This document shows positions 47,578 to 57,134 of a stretch of 64,000 nt of DNA, piece by piece. The notes beneath the pieces are model-generated. The model ran no database searches. It saw only the letters and a program-made list of their open reading frames with translations, and was not told where the DNA came from. This stretch comes from Bradyrhizobium tropiciagri. Lineage in GTDB: Bacteria; Pseudomonadota; Alphaproteobacteria; Rhizobiales; Xanthobacteraceae. The DNA lies in NCBI RefSeq assembly GCF_018130505.1, contig NZ_JAFCKH010000002.1, forward strand, positions 620,001 to 684,000. The letters run 5' to 3'. A program made the position numbers and the translations under genes. The stretch's first letter is position 1. Each line of letters opens with the position of its first letter.

Positions 47578-48639
47578 TCAATTCACCAGTCGGCCGTCGA
47601 TCGGCGGCAGGAACTGTTCGTCGAAGATCTCGGACAGATGCGGCGGCTTCTGGAATTTGAAGTCCTCGCCGAGCTGCTCGATCGAGCGCTCGAAGCGCGC
47701 CGGCTCGATGCCGCCGATGCCGTCGCGCTTCACCTCCGCGGTGAGGATGTTGTCGCGGATGATGGCCTGCAGCCGCTCGAGCTCGAGGTCGCGCGAGCCG
47801 CCGTCCATCCGGCTCGCGACCTCGGTCGCGGCGCGGGCCGGGTCCTTGATTGAAAGATTGGTGCCGCCGATCACCGCGCGGATGAATCCCTTCACCGCCT
47901 CGGGCTTCGCCGCGGCGAGGTGCGGGCTGACGATCACGGCAAAGCCGTAGGCCTCGCAGCCATAATCGGCGAAGCGCAGCACCGCAAGATCGTCGGCGGG
48001 CACGCCGCGATCGCGCAGATTGATCGCCGACAGATAGGAGAAGCCGGTGACGGCATCGACCTGCCCGGCGGAGAGCATCGGCTCGCGCACCGCGGCGCTG
48101 ATCGTGCTCAGCTTCACGCTCGAGAGCTTGATGCCGTTCTGCCTGGCGACCGCCGGCCACAGCCGGATCGACAGGTCGCCCTCGGCGACACCGAGGCTCT
48201 TGCCCGGCATGTCCGACAGCGCCTTGATGCCGCGGCTCTTGCGCGCGATGATCGCGTAGGGCGCCTGGTTGAACAGCACGAACACCGCCTTCACCGGCGA
48301 GGCGCCCTGTTTGTCGCGAAACCGGATCAGCGCGTTGATGTCGACCAGGGCGAAGTCGCTGGCGCCGTCGGCGACGCGCGCGATCGCATCCGCCGAGCTG
48401 GTGGCGACATTGGTGCCGACCGCGAGCCCTTCGGCGCTGAACAGGCCGCCGATCGTCGCCATCACGAACGGGGCGGCGGCGGCATCGAGCGGACGATCGA
48501 GCGTGAACTGGATGGTGACCGGCTGCGGCGGCGGATCGCTCTCGGCGCGCAGCGGCGCCGCGCCGGGCCACGCGCCGCCGCCAAGGCCGAGCACGACGGC
48601 CAGCATCAAGCGAAGGAAGGTGGGCCGACTTATCTGCAT
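47578..48639 (-). CDS. SsuA/NMT1-like ABC transporter substrate-binding protein
   Basis: 353 residues with signal peptide (FLRLMLAVVLGLGGGAWPGAAPLRA). The fold of the SsuA/THI5 group is seen in QPVTIQFTLDRPLDAAAAP, GASDFALVDINALIRFRDKQ and LGVAEGDLSIRLWPAVARQN. Members bind alkanesulfonates, nitrate-like ions, taurine or thiamine precursors. No permease or ATPase gene is adjacent, so the transporter partner is unknown. ATG 48639 sits directly before the signal peptide. Confidence 0.85.
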   Translation of the reverse strand: MQISRPTFLRLMLAVVLGLGGGAWPGAAPLRAESDPPPQPVTIQFTLDRPLDAAAAPFVMATIGGLFSAEGLAVGTNVATSSADAIARVADGASDFALVDINALIRFRDKQGASPVKAVFVLFNQAPYAIIARKSRGIKALSDMPGKSLGVAEGDLSIRLWPAVARQNGIKLSSVKLSTISAAVREPMLSAGQVDAVTGFSYLSAINLRDRGVPADDLAVLRFADYGCEAYGFAVIVSPHLAAAKPEAVKGFIRAVIGGTNLSIKDPARAATEVASRMDGGSRDLELERLQAIIRDNILTAEVKRDGIGGIEPARFERSIEQLGEDFKFQKPPHLSEIFDEQFLPPIDGRLVN

Positions 48640-48816
48640 CACGTCTGCATCACGACATCCGGGTGGCGAGACAAAGTGCCGCGCCGGCTGCGCCTGTTTC
48701 ATGACATCGAGCACGTCATGGCAAGCGTCAATTGCGGACATTCTGCCTCATGCAAGCTGAATGGCCGATGACTGCCACGATTTCGCCCGGGGTTGTTCAG
48801 CTTGCATTCGGGTTGC

Positions 48817-48841
48817 GGAACCCAATGTAGGCAAAGTGGTT
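48817..48841 (+). promoter_or_regulatory. Near-consensus EcfG-type promoter
   Basis: GGAAC at 48817-48821, a 16-base spacer and GGTT (consensus CGTT) at 48838-48841, 48 bases before ATG 48889. One base from consensus. Confidence 0.35.
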
Positions 48842-48888
48842 AGCTACATGGTGGCCCGTCGGGCCAGCTCCCACAAAGGAAGACTGCA

Positions 48889-49326
48889 ATGTTTGCGCGA
48901 AAAGGTGTTTTTTCGTCCATTGGCCGCGCAGCCACGCTGGCAACGGTTGCCGCCGTGGCGTTGACGGCCGTTGAGCCGACGATGGCGTTCGCAGGCTCCG
49001 CTCAGGCGGGCAAGCCCGCCGCGGTCACCACGTCGCACGGCACCAGCGGTGCGACCGACATCAGCGCGCGCCGCCGTTATTATGGTGGTGGCGGTGCAGC
49101 CGCCGCGGCCGCGTTCGCCGGTATTGTCGGCACGGGTCTCGCGATCGCCGCGGCCCAGAGCCGCCGCGACTACTACGAAGACTCTTATGGTTACGCCCCG
49201 GGCTATTACGGCGGCGGACCGGTCTATTACGGCGGCCCGGCCTATTATGGCGGTGGACCGTACTATGGCGGATACGGTGGCTACGGCGGTTACCGCAGGT
49301 CGCAGCTGCCCTATACGCCGTACTGA
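48889..49326 (+). CDS. Gly/Tyr-rich exported protein
   Basis: 145 residues. A signal peptide (TLATVAAVALTAVEPTMAFA) leads to an Ala/Gly-rich hydrophobic stretch ([20 protein letters not shown], about residues 67-90) that could be a second membrane segment, then a tail of YYGGGPVYYGG-like repeats ending in LPYTPY. Low-complexity Tyr/Gly tails of this kind occur in small envelope proteins of rhizobia. AAAGGAAG precedes the ATG and an intrinsic terminator follows. Confidence 0.75.
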   Translation: MFARKGVFSSIGRAATLATVAAVALTAVEPTMAFAGSAQAGKPAAVTTSHGTSGATDISARRRYYGGGGAAAAAAFAGIVGTGLAIAAAQSRRDYYEDSYGYAPGYYGGGPVYYGGPAYYGGGPYYGGYGGYGGYRRSQLPYTPY

Positions 49327-49351
49327 CATCGAAGCTTCTCGCAGCTGTCAC

Positions 49352-49381
49352 AAACCCGCCGGCCGAGGCCGGCGGGTTTTC
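49352..49381 (+). terminator. Intrinsic terminator after the Gly/Tyr-rich gene
   Basis: AAACCCGCCGGCC (49352-49364) pairs with its complement at 49367-49379, followed by TTCTC. It is 26 bases after the stop codon at 49326. Confidence 0.85.
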
Positions 49382-49438
49382 TCGTTGTGGTGCGCGGCGT
49401 TAACACGCTGGCGACAGGTTTCGATTAGGCTCGTCAGT

Positions 49439-49840
49439 ATGAGTGATTCGATCGAGCGGCTTTATCGGGCGGTGATCGCGGCCAAGGATCTTGATCCGGC
49501 CACGTCACGCACGGCACGGCTGTTTCAGCGTGGCCCGGCGAAGATGGCCAAGAAGCTCGCCGAGGAAGCGATCGAGGTCGTGATCGACGCACTCGGCCGC
49601 AAGCCGGATGCCGTCGTGCGCGAAAGCGCCGACCTGCTCTACAACCTGGCCGTGATCTGGGCGCAGGCCGGCGTCAAGCCGGAGGACGTCTGGCGCGAGA
49701 TGGAACGGCGCGAGCGTCTGCTCGGGATCGCGGAGAAGCTGCCGAAGACGCGGGTCAAGTTGCCCAAAACCGCGCCCGTTCCCGTGGTTCGGCGTCGAAT
49801 TGTCGCGTTGGAAAGCTCCCTGCGCAAACGGCAGTCCTAA
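49439..49840 (+). CDS. HisE-like phosphoribosyl-ATP pyrophosphohydrolase
   Basis: 133 residues. The all-alpha NTP pyrophosphatase (MazG-like) metal motif is seen in KLAEEAIEVVIDALGRKPD and ESADLLYNLAVIWAQAGVKP, as in HisE. The second step of histidine synthesis cleaves phosphoribosyl-ATP to phosphoribosyl-AMP. No his genes are near, and there is an extra basic C-terminus of about 30 residues (KLPKTRVKLPKTAP...RRRIVALESS), so it could be a second, diverged HisE-like enzyme. The start is ATG 49439. Confidence 0.78.
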   Translation: MSDSIERLYRAVIAAKDLDPATSRTARLFQRGPAKMAKKLAEEAIEVVIDALGRKPDAVVRESADLLYNLAVIWAQAGVKPEDVWREMERRERLLGIAEKLPKTRVKLPKTAPVPVVRRRIVALESSLRKRQS

Positions 49841-49903
49841 ATCGCCGAAAATCAGTTCATTCCCGGCATGGACAAATCCGCTCCATGATGGTTCATCGCG
49901 GCC

Positions 49904-50485
49904 ATGCTGAAACGGATTTACGACTGGTGCATCGGCGCCGCCGACAAGCCCTACGCGCTCTGGATTCTCGCAGCGGTCGCTTTCGCTGAGAGCTCGTTCT
50001 TCCCGATCCCTCCCGACATCATGCTGCTGCCGATGTCGCTGGCGCGGCCGCAGCGGGCGTGGTGGTTCGCCACCGTCTGCACCATCGCATCCGTCGCCGG
50101 CGGCGTGGTCGGCTACGCGATCGGCGCGCTGCTCTACGACTCGCTCGGGCAGTGGCTGATCCATCTCTACGGGCTGTCAGACAAGGTCGATGCGTTCCGT
50201 GCCTCCTACAACGAGTGGGGCGCGGTGATCATCCTGCTGAAGGGCCTGACGCCGATCCCTTACAAGCTCGTGACCATCACCTCGGGCTTCGCCGGCTACA
50301 ACATCTGGCTGTTCGTCCTGTGCTCGATCGTCGCGCGCGGCGGCCGCTTCTTCTTCGTCGCGGTGCTGCTCAACCGCTATGGCGACACGATCCGCAAGGA
50401 GCTCGAGAAGCGGCTCGGCCTCTGGGTCGCGATCGGCGCCATCGTGCTGGTGCTCGGCTTCGTCGCCGCGTTCAAGCTGATCTAG
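49904..50485 (+). CDS. DedA/VTT-family membrane protein
   Basis: 193 residues, about five hydrophobic segments, VTT (DedA/YqaA) type. The family block SSFFPIPPDIMLLPMSLARP (acidic residue in helix 1 region) and GLTPIPYKLVTITSGFAGYN (re-entrant loop with Pro/Lys) are present. DedA proteins affect membrane lipid flipping and proton-motive force. It is on its own, downstream of the HisE-like gene by 63 bases. Confidence 0.85.
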   Translation: MLKRIYDWCIGAADKPYALWILAAVAFAESSFFPIPPDIMLLPMSLARPQRAWWFATVCTIASVAGGVVGYAIGALLYDSLGQWLIHLYGLSDKVDAFRASYNEWGAVIILLKGLTPIPYKLVTITSGFAGYNIWLFVLCSIVARGGRFFFVAVLLNRYGDTIRKELEKRLGLWVAIGAIVLVLGFVAAFKLI

Positions 50486-50532
50486 CGTCTGCTTGCTTTG
50501 CGGGGGGCTGGCTTCGCGTTACGCTCGCCGCA

Positions 50533-51075
50533 ATGGCTGATCGAATCGACAGGCTGAACTCCGGCAGGGCGCGCGTTGTGATGGCGGGGCTGGCCCTGTC
50601 GATCACTCTGGCAACTCTCGACCGCGGCTGGGCGCAGGCAGCACCAGTGCTGGGCGTGCAGCCGGGCGCGCAACAACCGCTGCCGGCCGAGCCTCCGCCG
50701 CAGCAGATCGCGCCGGCGGCGGCCCCGGCCGAACGCGAGAACCCGGGGCTGATCAACGAAATCGGAAAGCTGTTCAAGCAGTCGGGCACGCCCTCGCAAG
50801 CGAGCCCCGGCGAGACCGTGAACGTCCTGCCGAACATCGCGCGTCCGTCCTCGATGGTGTCGGGGCGCACGGCCTGCGTCGTGGCGTCGAACGGCGCGCC
50901 GGACTGCAAGCTCGGCGCCGACCTGCTGTGCCAGAGCAAGGGCTTCAAGGAAGGCCGCAGCCTCGATATCTCCACCACCGAGAAATGCTCGCCGCTGGTC
51001 TATCTGCCCGGCCACAAGCGTGGCCCGAACGATTGCAAGGCCGAGAATTTCGTGACGCGGGCGCTCTGCCAATAG
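50533..51075 (+). CDS. Exported Cys-rich protein, hypothetical
   Basis: 180 residues. A signal peptide (VVMAGLALSITLATLDRGWA) is followed by a Pro/Gln/Ala-rich linker (PAEPPPQQIAPAAAPAE) and a domain with six Cys in the last 70 residues (GRTACVVAS, APDCKLG, LLCQSKGFK, TEKCSP, NDCKAE, ALCQ), perhaps three disulphides. The C-terminal Cys pattern is seen in a group of rhizobial exported proteins of unknown role. The ATG at 50533 is 48 bases after the DedA stop. Confidence 0.7.
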   Translation: MADRIDRLNSGRARVVMAGLALSITLATLDRGWAQAAPVLGVQPGAQQPLPAEPPPQQIAPAAAPAERENPGLINEIGKLFKQSGTPSQASPGETVNVLPNIARPSSMVSGRTACVVASNGAPDCKLGADLLCQSKGFKEGRSLDISTTEKCSPLVYLPGHKRGPNDCKAENFVTRALCQ

Positions 51076-51250
51076 CCTGGGCAGATTGATGTCTGGGATG
51101 CCAGACACCTGAGAAAAATCTGCTGTCCGGATGAGGTTTTATCATCCATTTCGCAGCGCCCAAACGCAATACTTGACAGTGGAAAGATTGCCCTGTTGGT
51201 ATGATAGCCAACACATCGAGATCAACCGCTAGCCAGAGGATCCGCTCGCT

Positions 51251-52222
51251 ATGTCCATGCCTGCTCTGTTCAAGGGCCGCCTGTCTCTTCCCGTGATCGG
51301 GGCACCGCTGTTCATCATCTCCGTGCCCGATCTCGTCATCGCGCAGTGCAAGGCCGGCGTGGTCGGCTCGTTCCCGGCGCTGAATGCGCGGCCGCCGGAA
51401 CTGCTCGACGAGTGGCTGTACCGGATCAAGGAAGAGCTTGCGGCTTACGACAAGGCGCATCCGGAGCGGCCGTCGGCGCCGTTCGCGGTGAACCAGATCG
51501 TGCACAAGTCCAACAACCGGCTCGATCACGACATGGCGCTTTGCGAGAAGCACAAGGTGCCGATGATCATCTCCTCGCTCGGCGCGCGCGAGGAGCTCAA
51601 CCAGGCCGTCCACGGCTGGGGCGGCATCGTCTTCCACGACGTGATCAACCAGAAGTTCGCGCACAAGGCGATCGAGAAGGGCGCCGACGGCCTGATCCTG
51701 GTCGCGGCCGGCGCCGGCGGTCATGCCGGCACGCTGTCGCCGTTCCCGTTCGTGTCGGAGACGCGGCAGTGGTTCGACGGCCCGATCGCGCTGTCGGGCA
51801 CTATCGCCAACGGCCGCGCGATCCGCGCCGCGCGCATCATCGGCGCCGACTTCGCCTATATCGGCTCGGCTTTCATCGCCACCCAGGAGGCGAACGCGGT
51901 CGAGGGCTACAAGAGCATGATCACCAATTCGTCTGCCGAGGACATCGTCTATTCCAACCTGTTCACCGGCGTGCACGGCAACTATCTGAAGCCGTCGATC
52001 GTCGCCGCCGGCATGGATCCGGAAAACCTGCCGACCTCCGATCCGTCGAAGATGAGCTTCGGCACCGATTCCTCCGGCGAGCGCGCCAAGCCGAAGGCCT
52101 GGAAGGAGATCTGGGGTTCGGGGCAGGGTGTCGGCAGCATCGCCAAGGTGGTGCCTGCAGGCGAACTGATCGCGCGCTTCAAGAAGGAATACGACGAGGC
52201 GGTCGATCCGGCGCTTGCTTGA
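51251..52222 (+). CDS. Nitronate monooxygenase / FMN-dependent FabK-like family
   Basis: 323 residues, FMN-binding TIM barrel. IGAPLFIISVPDLVIAQCKA starts the barrel, LVAAGAGGHAG holds the catalytic His of the family, and DFAYIGSAFIAT is the phosphate/FMN loop. Members oxidise nitronates (2-nitropropane dioxygenase) or reduce enoyl-ACP (FabK). Its stop overlaps the next start by one base (TGATG), and the next gene is an acyl-CoA thioesterase, so an acyl-related substrate is possible (inference). AGAGGA precedes the ATG. Confidence 0.9.
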   Translation: MSMPALFKGRLSLPVIGAPLFIISVPDLVIAQCKAGVVGSFPALNARPPELLDEWLYRIKEELAAYDKAHPERPSAPFAVNQIVHKSNNRLDHDMALCEKHKVPMIISSLGAREELNQAVHGWGGIVFHDVINQKFAHKAIEKGADGLILVAAGAGGHAGTLSPFPFVSETRQWFDGPIALSGTIANGRAIRAARIIGADFAYIGSAFIATQEANAVEGYKSMITNSSAEDIVYSNLFTGVHGNYLKPSIVAAGMDPENLPTSDPSKMSFGTDSSGERAKPKAWKEIWGSGQGVGSIAKVVPAGELIARFKKEYDEAVDPALA

Positions 52223-52995
52223 TGGAGCCGATCTTCCGCGTAGACGGCAATCGCGTCGTCACCAGCGCAGATGCCGCGGGTCCTTGGGACCCGCGGATGC
52301 AGCACGGCTCCGCGCCGGCGGCACTGGTGGTCTGGGCTGCCGAAGGCGTGCCGACACCGGTGCCGATGCGGATCGCGCGCATCACGATCGATCTGATGCG
52401 GCCCGTGCCGGTCGCGCCGCTGACGGTCGAGCGTGAAGTGCTGCGCGAAGGCCGCAAGATTCAGCTCTGCGGCGTCAGGCTGCTCGCCGACGGCGTTGTC
52501 GTGGTTTCCGCCAGCGTGCTGAAGATCAAGCAGCAGGCGGCCGAGCTGCCGCCCGACATCGCGGCGCTGCCGGTCGAGCTGCCGGGGCCCGACCAGAGCA
52601 TGGCCGAGCCGGGCAACCTTGCGGGCAGTCCGTTCGTGAAATGCATCTCGATGCGCGCCGCGCGCGGCCGCTTCGGCCAGACCGGGCCGGGCGCGATCTG
52701 GTTCCGCGTCGACCGCCCGCTGATCGCGGGCGCCGCCGTCTCGCAGGCGATGCGCGCGGTGGTCGCCTCGGATTTCTCCAACGGCACCTCGCCGGCGCTG
52801 GATTTCCGCAACTGGACCTTCATCAACGCCGATCTCACCGTCAGCATGGCCCGCGAGCCGGTCGGCGACTGGGTGCTGCTCGACGGCGAGACCTGGATCG
52901 GGCCCGATGGCGCCGGGCTTGCGATGTCGCGGCTGGCCGACCAGCACGGCTATTTCGGCCGCGCCGTCCAGAGCCTGGTGATCGAGCAGCGCTAG
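52222..52995 (+). CDS. Acyl-CoA thioesterase, double hotdog (TesB/4HBT_3-like)
   Basis: 257 residues with two hotdog domains. QHGSAPAALVVWAAEG and IARITIDLMRPVPVAPLTVE form the first; AAVSQAMRAVVASDFSNGTS and FINADLTVSMAREPVGDWVL form the second. Such proteins hydrolyse medium-chain acyl-CoA. The gene is coupled to the preceding nitronate monooxygenase (TGATG), which marks a two-gene operon. The role of the pair is not established. Confidence 0.85.
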   Translation: MEPIFRVDGNRVVTSADAAGPWDPRMQHGSAPAALVVWAAEGVPTPVPMRIARITIDLMRPVPVAPLTVEREVLREGRKIQLCGVRLLADGVVVVSASVLKIKQQAAELPPDIAALPVELPGPDQSMAEPGNLAGSPFVKCISMRAARGRFGQTGPGAIWFRVDRPLIAGAAVSQAMRAVVASDFSNGTSPALDFRNWTFINADLTVSMAREPVGDWVLLDGETWIGPDGAGLAMSRLADQHGYFGRAVQSLVIEQR

Positions 52996-53207
52996 CCCGC
53001 CGACGCTCCGGTGGCCCCGTTGCCGCCGTCTTTTCGACAAAAATAATCCGGCCTGCCGGGAACGGTTGGCTGCCCCCGTGAGTTCTGCCCGGCGTAAGGG
53101 GGAGTCATGCCGCGTGTCGATCTTGCCGCCGGTCCCTTGGCGATCCGGCGGCTTTGTGACTTGGCGTCGATCGGTGCTGGAGCCGCGCGGTCCGCAGGAC
53201 GGCCGCG

Positions 53208-55304
53208 GTGAGGCCCGGCCCGTCCTCAGAGCGTGCCGTCATCCTCGCCGCGAGCGAGCGGGACGCTGTGAAGACCGCCCACCTGATCAAGGAAGCCGGC
53301 TACTACGCCAACATCTGCGGCGACCTCGCCGAGCTCGAGCTCCAGCTCGCAAGCGGGGCCGGCCTTGCCATCATCGCCGACGAGGCGGTCCGGCACGCCG
53401 ACCTCTCCGGCCTCACGCGCTGGCTGAACGAGCAGCCTTCATGGTCGGATTTCCCGATCGTGCTGATGAGCGAGGGCGGCGGGCCTGAACGCAATCCCGA
53501 GGCAGCCCGGCTCGGCCGCGCGCTCGGCAACGTCACCTACATCGAGCGTCCGTTTCATCCGATGACGCTGGCGAGCCTGGTGGCCGCGGCGGTGCGCGGC
53601 CGCCGCCGGCAGTATGAGACCCGCTCGATCCTCGAGGATCTCACCGAGAGCGAGGGCCTGTTGCAGACCGCGCTCAACGCCGGCCATCTCGGCGCGCTCG
53701 AGATCCATCTGCCGGATTTCGAGCTCGAGGCGTCGCCGACCTGCAAGCGCTTCTTCGGCCGCACGCCCGGCGATCCCTTGACCTATCAGGAGCTGGTCGA
53801 CGCCGTGCACCCCGACGACCGCACCCGCCGCAGCGAGGCCGTCGAGCACACGCTACGTACCGGCAAGGACTACAAGATCGAATACCGCAACACCTGGCCC
53901 GACGGCAGCCAGCATTGGGTCGACGTCCGCGCCCGCGCGGTCCGCGCGCAGGACGGCAGCATCACGTCGCTGGTCGGGGTCTGCTCCGACATCACCGCGC
54001 GCAAGACCGCGGAGATCGAGCGCGAGGCGCTGGTGGCGCAGCTCGCCGCCGAGCGCACTGCGCTGGCCGAGCTCACCGCGACGCTGGAGCAGCGGGTCGA
54101 GCAGCGCACCGCCGACCTCATGAAGGAGGTGGCCGCGCGTGAACGCGCGCAGGAGCAGCTCCGCCACGCCCAGAAGATGGAGGCGATCGGCCAGCTCACC
54201 GGCGGCGTCGCGCACGATTTCAACAATCTCCTGATCGCGGTGATGGGCAACCTCGATCTGTTGCGCAAGCGTATGCCCGACGATCCGCGCCTGCACCGGC
54301 TGGTCGACGGCGCGCAGCAGGGCGCCGAGCGCGGCGCAGCGCTGACGCAGCGGCTGCTGGCGTTCGCGCGCCAGCAGGATCTGCGCGCCGTGCCGGTCGA
54401 TCTCGGCGCGCTGCTGCGCGACATGAGCAATCTGCTCGAGCGCTCGCTCGGGCCGCGCATCGCGCTCCGGCTCGACATCCCCGAGCAGTTGCCGCCGGCC
54501 CATGTCGACACCAACCAGCTCGAGCTTGCGGTGCTGAACCTTGCGATCAACGCACGTGATGCGATGCCGGACGGCGGGTCGATCGATATCCGCCTCGCGC
54601 CCCTGCGCGTGAAGAACGATCCGGCGCTGCAGGCCGGCAATTATCTGAAGCTGTCCGTGGTCGACACCGGCACCGGCATGTCGCCGGAGGTGCTGAAGCG
54701 GGCGATCGAGCCGTTCTTCTCGTCCAAGCCGCTCGGCAAGGGCACCGGCCTCGGCCTGTCGATGGTGCATGGCCTAGCCGTGCAGCTCGGTGGCGCGCTG
54801 CAGCTGGCGAGCACGCCCGGCAAGGGCACCACCGCCACCCTGGTGCTGCCGGTCGCCACCGCCGCGCCCGAGCTGGAAGGGCGTTTGCCGGCGGCGCAGA
54901 TCGTCAGGCGCACCGCGGTGATCCTGCTGGTCGACGACGATCCGTTGATTGCGATGTCGACCACGGAAATGCTGGAGGATCTCGGCCATCGCGTGATCGG
55001 CGCCAATTCCGGGCCGCATGCGCTCGACATCCTCAGGAGCGGTCAGGAGATCGACCTGATGATGACCGATCACATGATGCCCGGCATGACCGGCCTCGAG
55101 CTCGCCGCCGCCTCGCGCGAACTGCGGCCGCAACTCCGCGTCCTGCTCGCCACCGGCTACGCCGAAATGCCCGACGGCATCCAGGTCGACCTGCCGCGGC
55201 TGGCAAAGCCCTACCATCAGGACCAGCTGCGCGCGCGGCTCGATCAACTGCTGGGGCAAGGCGCTGGGCCGGCCACCGATGCATTGCTCTCCCCGTCACC
55301 CTGA
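53208..55304 (+). CDS. Hybrid sensor histidine kinase (degenerate REC - PAS - HisKA/HATPase - REC)
   Basis: 698 residues. Residues 8-125 resemble a receiver but the acceptor site is AIIADEAV and the usual Lys-Pro is ERPF, so it is probably not phosphorylated. A PAS/PAC domain (about 150-265, [18 protein letters not shown]) is followed by a coiled coil (to about 315), a HisKA with [11 protein letters not shown], and ATPase N and G boxes ([24 protein letters not shown]). The C-terminal receiver has an intact acidic pocket and Asp ([17 protein letters not shown]) and Lys (LAKPY). No DNA-binding partner is adjacent. The start is GTG 53208. Confidence 0.88.
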   Translation: MRPGPSSERAVILAASERDAVKTAHLIKEAGYYANICGDLAELELQLASGAGLAIIADEAVRHADLSGLTRWLNEQPSWSDFPIVLMSEGGGPERNPEAARLGRALGNVTYIERPFHPMTLASLVAAAVRGRRRQYETRSILEDLTESEGLLQTALNAGHLGALEIHLPDFELEASPTCKRFFGRTPGDPLTYQELVDAVHPDDRTRRSEAVEHTLRTGKDYKIEYRNTWPDGSQHWVDVRARAVRAQDGSITSLVGVCSDITARKTAEIEREALVAQLAAERTALAELTATLEQRVEQRTADLMKEVAARERAQEQLRHAQKMEAIGQLTGGVAHDFNNLLIAVMGNLDLLRKRMPDDPRLHRLVDGAQQGAERGAALTQRLLAFARQQDLRAVPVDLGALLRDMSNLLERSLGPRIALRLDIPEQLPPAHVDTNQLELAVLNLAINARDAMPDGGSIDIRLAPLRVKNDPALQAGNYLKLSVVDTGTGMSPEVLKRAIEPFFSSKPLGKGTGLGLSMVHGLAVQLGGALQLASTPGKGTTATLVLPVATAAPELEGRLPAAQIVRRTAVILLVDDDPLIAMSTTEMLEDLGHRVIGANSGPHALDILRSGQEIDLMMTDHMMPGMTGLELAAASRELRPQLRVLLATGYAEMPDGIQVDLPRLAKPYHQDQLRARLDQLLGQGAGPATDALLSPSP

Positions 55305-55370
55305 GGAGCCGCGCAGCGGCGTCTCGAAGGGGCGACGGCCCAGTTGTTGCTAAGCCATTCGTGGAAGATT

Positions 55371-55458
55371 CGTAGGGTGGGCAAAGCGAAGCGTGCCCAC
55401 CATCACGCGCACGTCGTGGATGGTGGGCACGTCGCTACGCTCCTTTGCCCACCCTACG
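55371..55458. repeat. Palindromic repeat, family B
   Basis: Ends CGTAGGGTGGGCAAAGCGAA and TTTGCCCACCCTACG; 88 bases between convergent genes (55304 and 55486). Confidence 0.8.
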
Positions 55459-55485
55459 CACCCAGGATGACGGGATGCTTCGCGC

Positions 55486-57048
55486 TCAGCCCACCAAGCG
55501 GTCGCGGCCGGCCCAGAAGGCGGCCTTCAGCACCTTCTTGTCGACCTTGCCGACGCCGGTCATCGGCAGCTCCTTGACGAAGCGGATCTGCTTCGGCGCA
55601 TGGGCCGAGCCCTTCTTCGCCTTCACCAGGCCGATCAGCTCGTCGGCATCCGGCGTTGCGCCCTCGCGCGCCACCACGACGGCGGTGACCGCCTCGCCCC
55701 ATTTCTCGTCGGGCACGCCGACCACGGCGACCATCGCCACATCGGCGTGCTGCGACAGCACGTCCTCGACCTCGCGCGGGAAGATGTTGAAGCCGCCGGA
55801 GACGATCATGTCCTTCTTGCGGTCGAGGATGAACATGTAGCCGCGCTCGTCCATGCGTGCGATGTCGCCGGTGTGCAGCCAGCCGCTCTTCAGCGTCTCG
55901 GCCGTGGCGTCGGGCCGCTTCCAGTACTCGGCCATCACATGGCTGGCGCGCACGCAGATCTCGCCCGCCTCGCCGGTCGCGACCTCCTGGTCGTCCTGGT
56001 CCAGAATCTTCACCTGGCAGGCGGCGATCGGGAAGCCGCAGGACAGGAACAGCTCGGGCGTCTTCGGATCGTGGTCCGCCTTGCGCAGCACCGAGACCGG
56101 ATAGCATTCGGTCTGGCCGTAGAGCTGCGAGAACACCGAGCCGATCCGCTCGATGCCCTCGACCAGCCGGCTCGGCGACATCGCGGATGCGCCGTACAGC
56201 AAGAGCTCGAGCGAGGACAGGTCGGTCCTGTCGAGCGCCGGATGATCCAGCATCACGTAGATCATGGTCGGCACGAACAGCGTGAAGTTGATCTTCTCGC
56301 GCTCGATGGTCTTGAACACCGCCTCGGGATCGAAGCCCTTCAGCATGTGCACGGTGCCGCCGCGGATCAGCGTCGGCAGCACCTTGGTGCCCGCGACATG
56401 GCTGATCGGCGCCACCGTGAGGTAACGCGGGTTCTCCGGAATCTCGAAGTCGGCGAGAATCGCATTGGCGAAGCCGGCATATTGGTGGTGGTAGCGCAGC
56501 GCGCCCTTGGATTTTCCGGTGGTGCCGCCGGTGAAGTTCAGGTTCGAGATGTCGTCATGCTGCGCGAAATTTTTCGCACTGGCGCTGCCGGCGGCTTCGA
56601 CCGCCTGCAGCAGGTCGGCGCCGTAATCCGCCGGGCCGAGCGTGAACACGGTCTTCAGTCCCGATGCTTTGGCCGCGAGCTCGCCGCCGCGATCGCGGAA
56701 GCTGACGCCGTCGACGATCAGCATCTGCGCCTCGGAATCCTCGAGCTGGAACAGCTGGTCGTCGAGCGAGCCGAGTGGATGCAGCCAGGTGATGGCAAGC
56801 CGCGACAATTGCGCGGCGATGCCGGCGCACCAGGTGTCGGCGCGGTTGGCGGTGAGGAAGGCGACACGGGTGCCCGGCGCGAAGCCGAGCCGCATGAACA
56901 CGCTCTGCATCGCTCCGATCAGGTCGGTCGCACCCCGGTAGGTGAGCGAACCGCCTGGCCACGCGAAGGCGCTGCGCGATGGATAGCGCGCCAGCGCCCG
57001 CAACACCTGCTCGCATGCCGTCGGAAATGCGTGGAGAGCATCGCTCAT
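55486..57048 (-). CDS. Acyl-CoA synthetase (AMP-forming)
   Basis: 520 residues of the adenylate-forming family. The N-terminal loop is NFTGGTTGKSKGALRYHHQY and the C-terminal motif is WLHTGDIARMDERGYMFILD followed by KDMIVSGGFNIFPREVED; the final Lys is in LPMTGVGKVDKKVL. Shorter than FadD at 42068, it is closer to the fatty-acid/aromatic acid ligases of catabolic clusters. It is divergent from the nitronate monooxygenase paralogue at 57135, with which it may be functionally tied. Confidence 0.9.
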   Translation of the reverse strand: MSDALHAFPTACEQVLRALARYPSRSAFAWPGGSLTYRGATDLIGAMQSVFMRLGFAPGTRVAFLTANRADTWCAGIAAQLSRLAITWLHPLGSLDDQLFQLEDSEAQMLIVDGVSFRDRGGELAAKASGLKTVFTLGPADYGADLLQAVEAAGSASAKNFAQHDDISNLNFTGGTTGKSKGALRYHHQYAGFANAILADFEIPENPRYLTVAPISHVAGTKVLPTLIRGGTVHMLKGFDPEAVFKTIEREKINFTLFVPTMIYVMLDHPALDRTDLSSLELLLYGASAMSPSRLVEGIERIGSVFSQLYGQTECYPVSVLRKADHDPKTPELFLSCGFPIAACQVKILDQDDQEVATGEAGEICVRASHVMAEYWKRPDATAETLKSGWLHTGDIARMDERGYMFILDRKKDMIVSGGFNIFPREVEDVLSQHADVAMVAVVGVPDEKWGEAVTAVVVAREGATPDADELIGLVKAKKGSAHAPKQIRFVKELPMTGVGKVDKKVLKAAFWAGRDRLVG

Positions 57049-57134
57049 CTCGTCGTTCCCCGCCTTTGTCTTTGGCTTTTTGTCGTGCCAATGTTGGCGG
57101 CAACGCTAGCACAACAATTTCGGGAAGAAACAAA

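Noticed and set aside
53059-53084. GGAAC-N17-AGTT as an EcfG promoter for the hybrid kinase
   Set aside because: The -10 differs from CGTT and it lies about 125 bases from the start; too weak to list as a feature.
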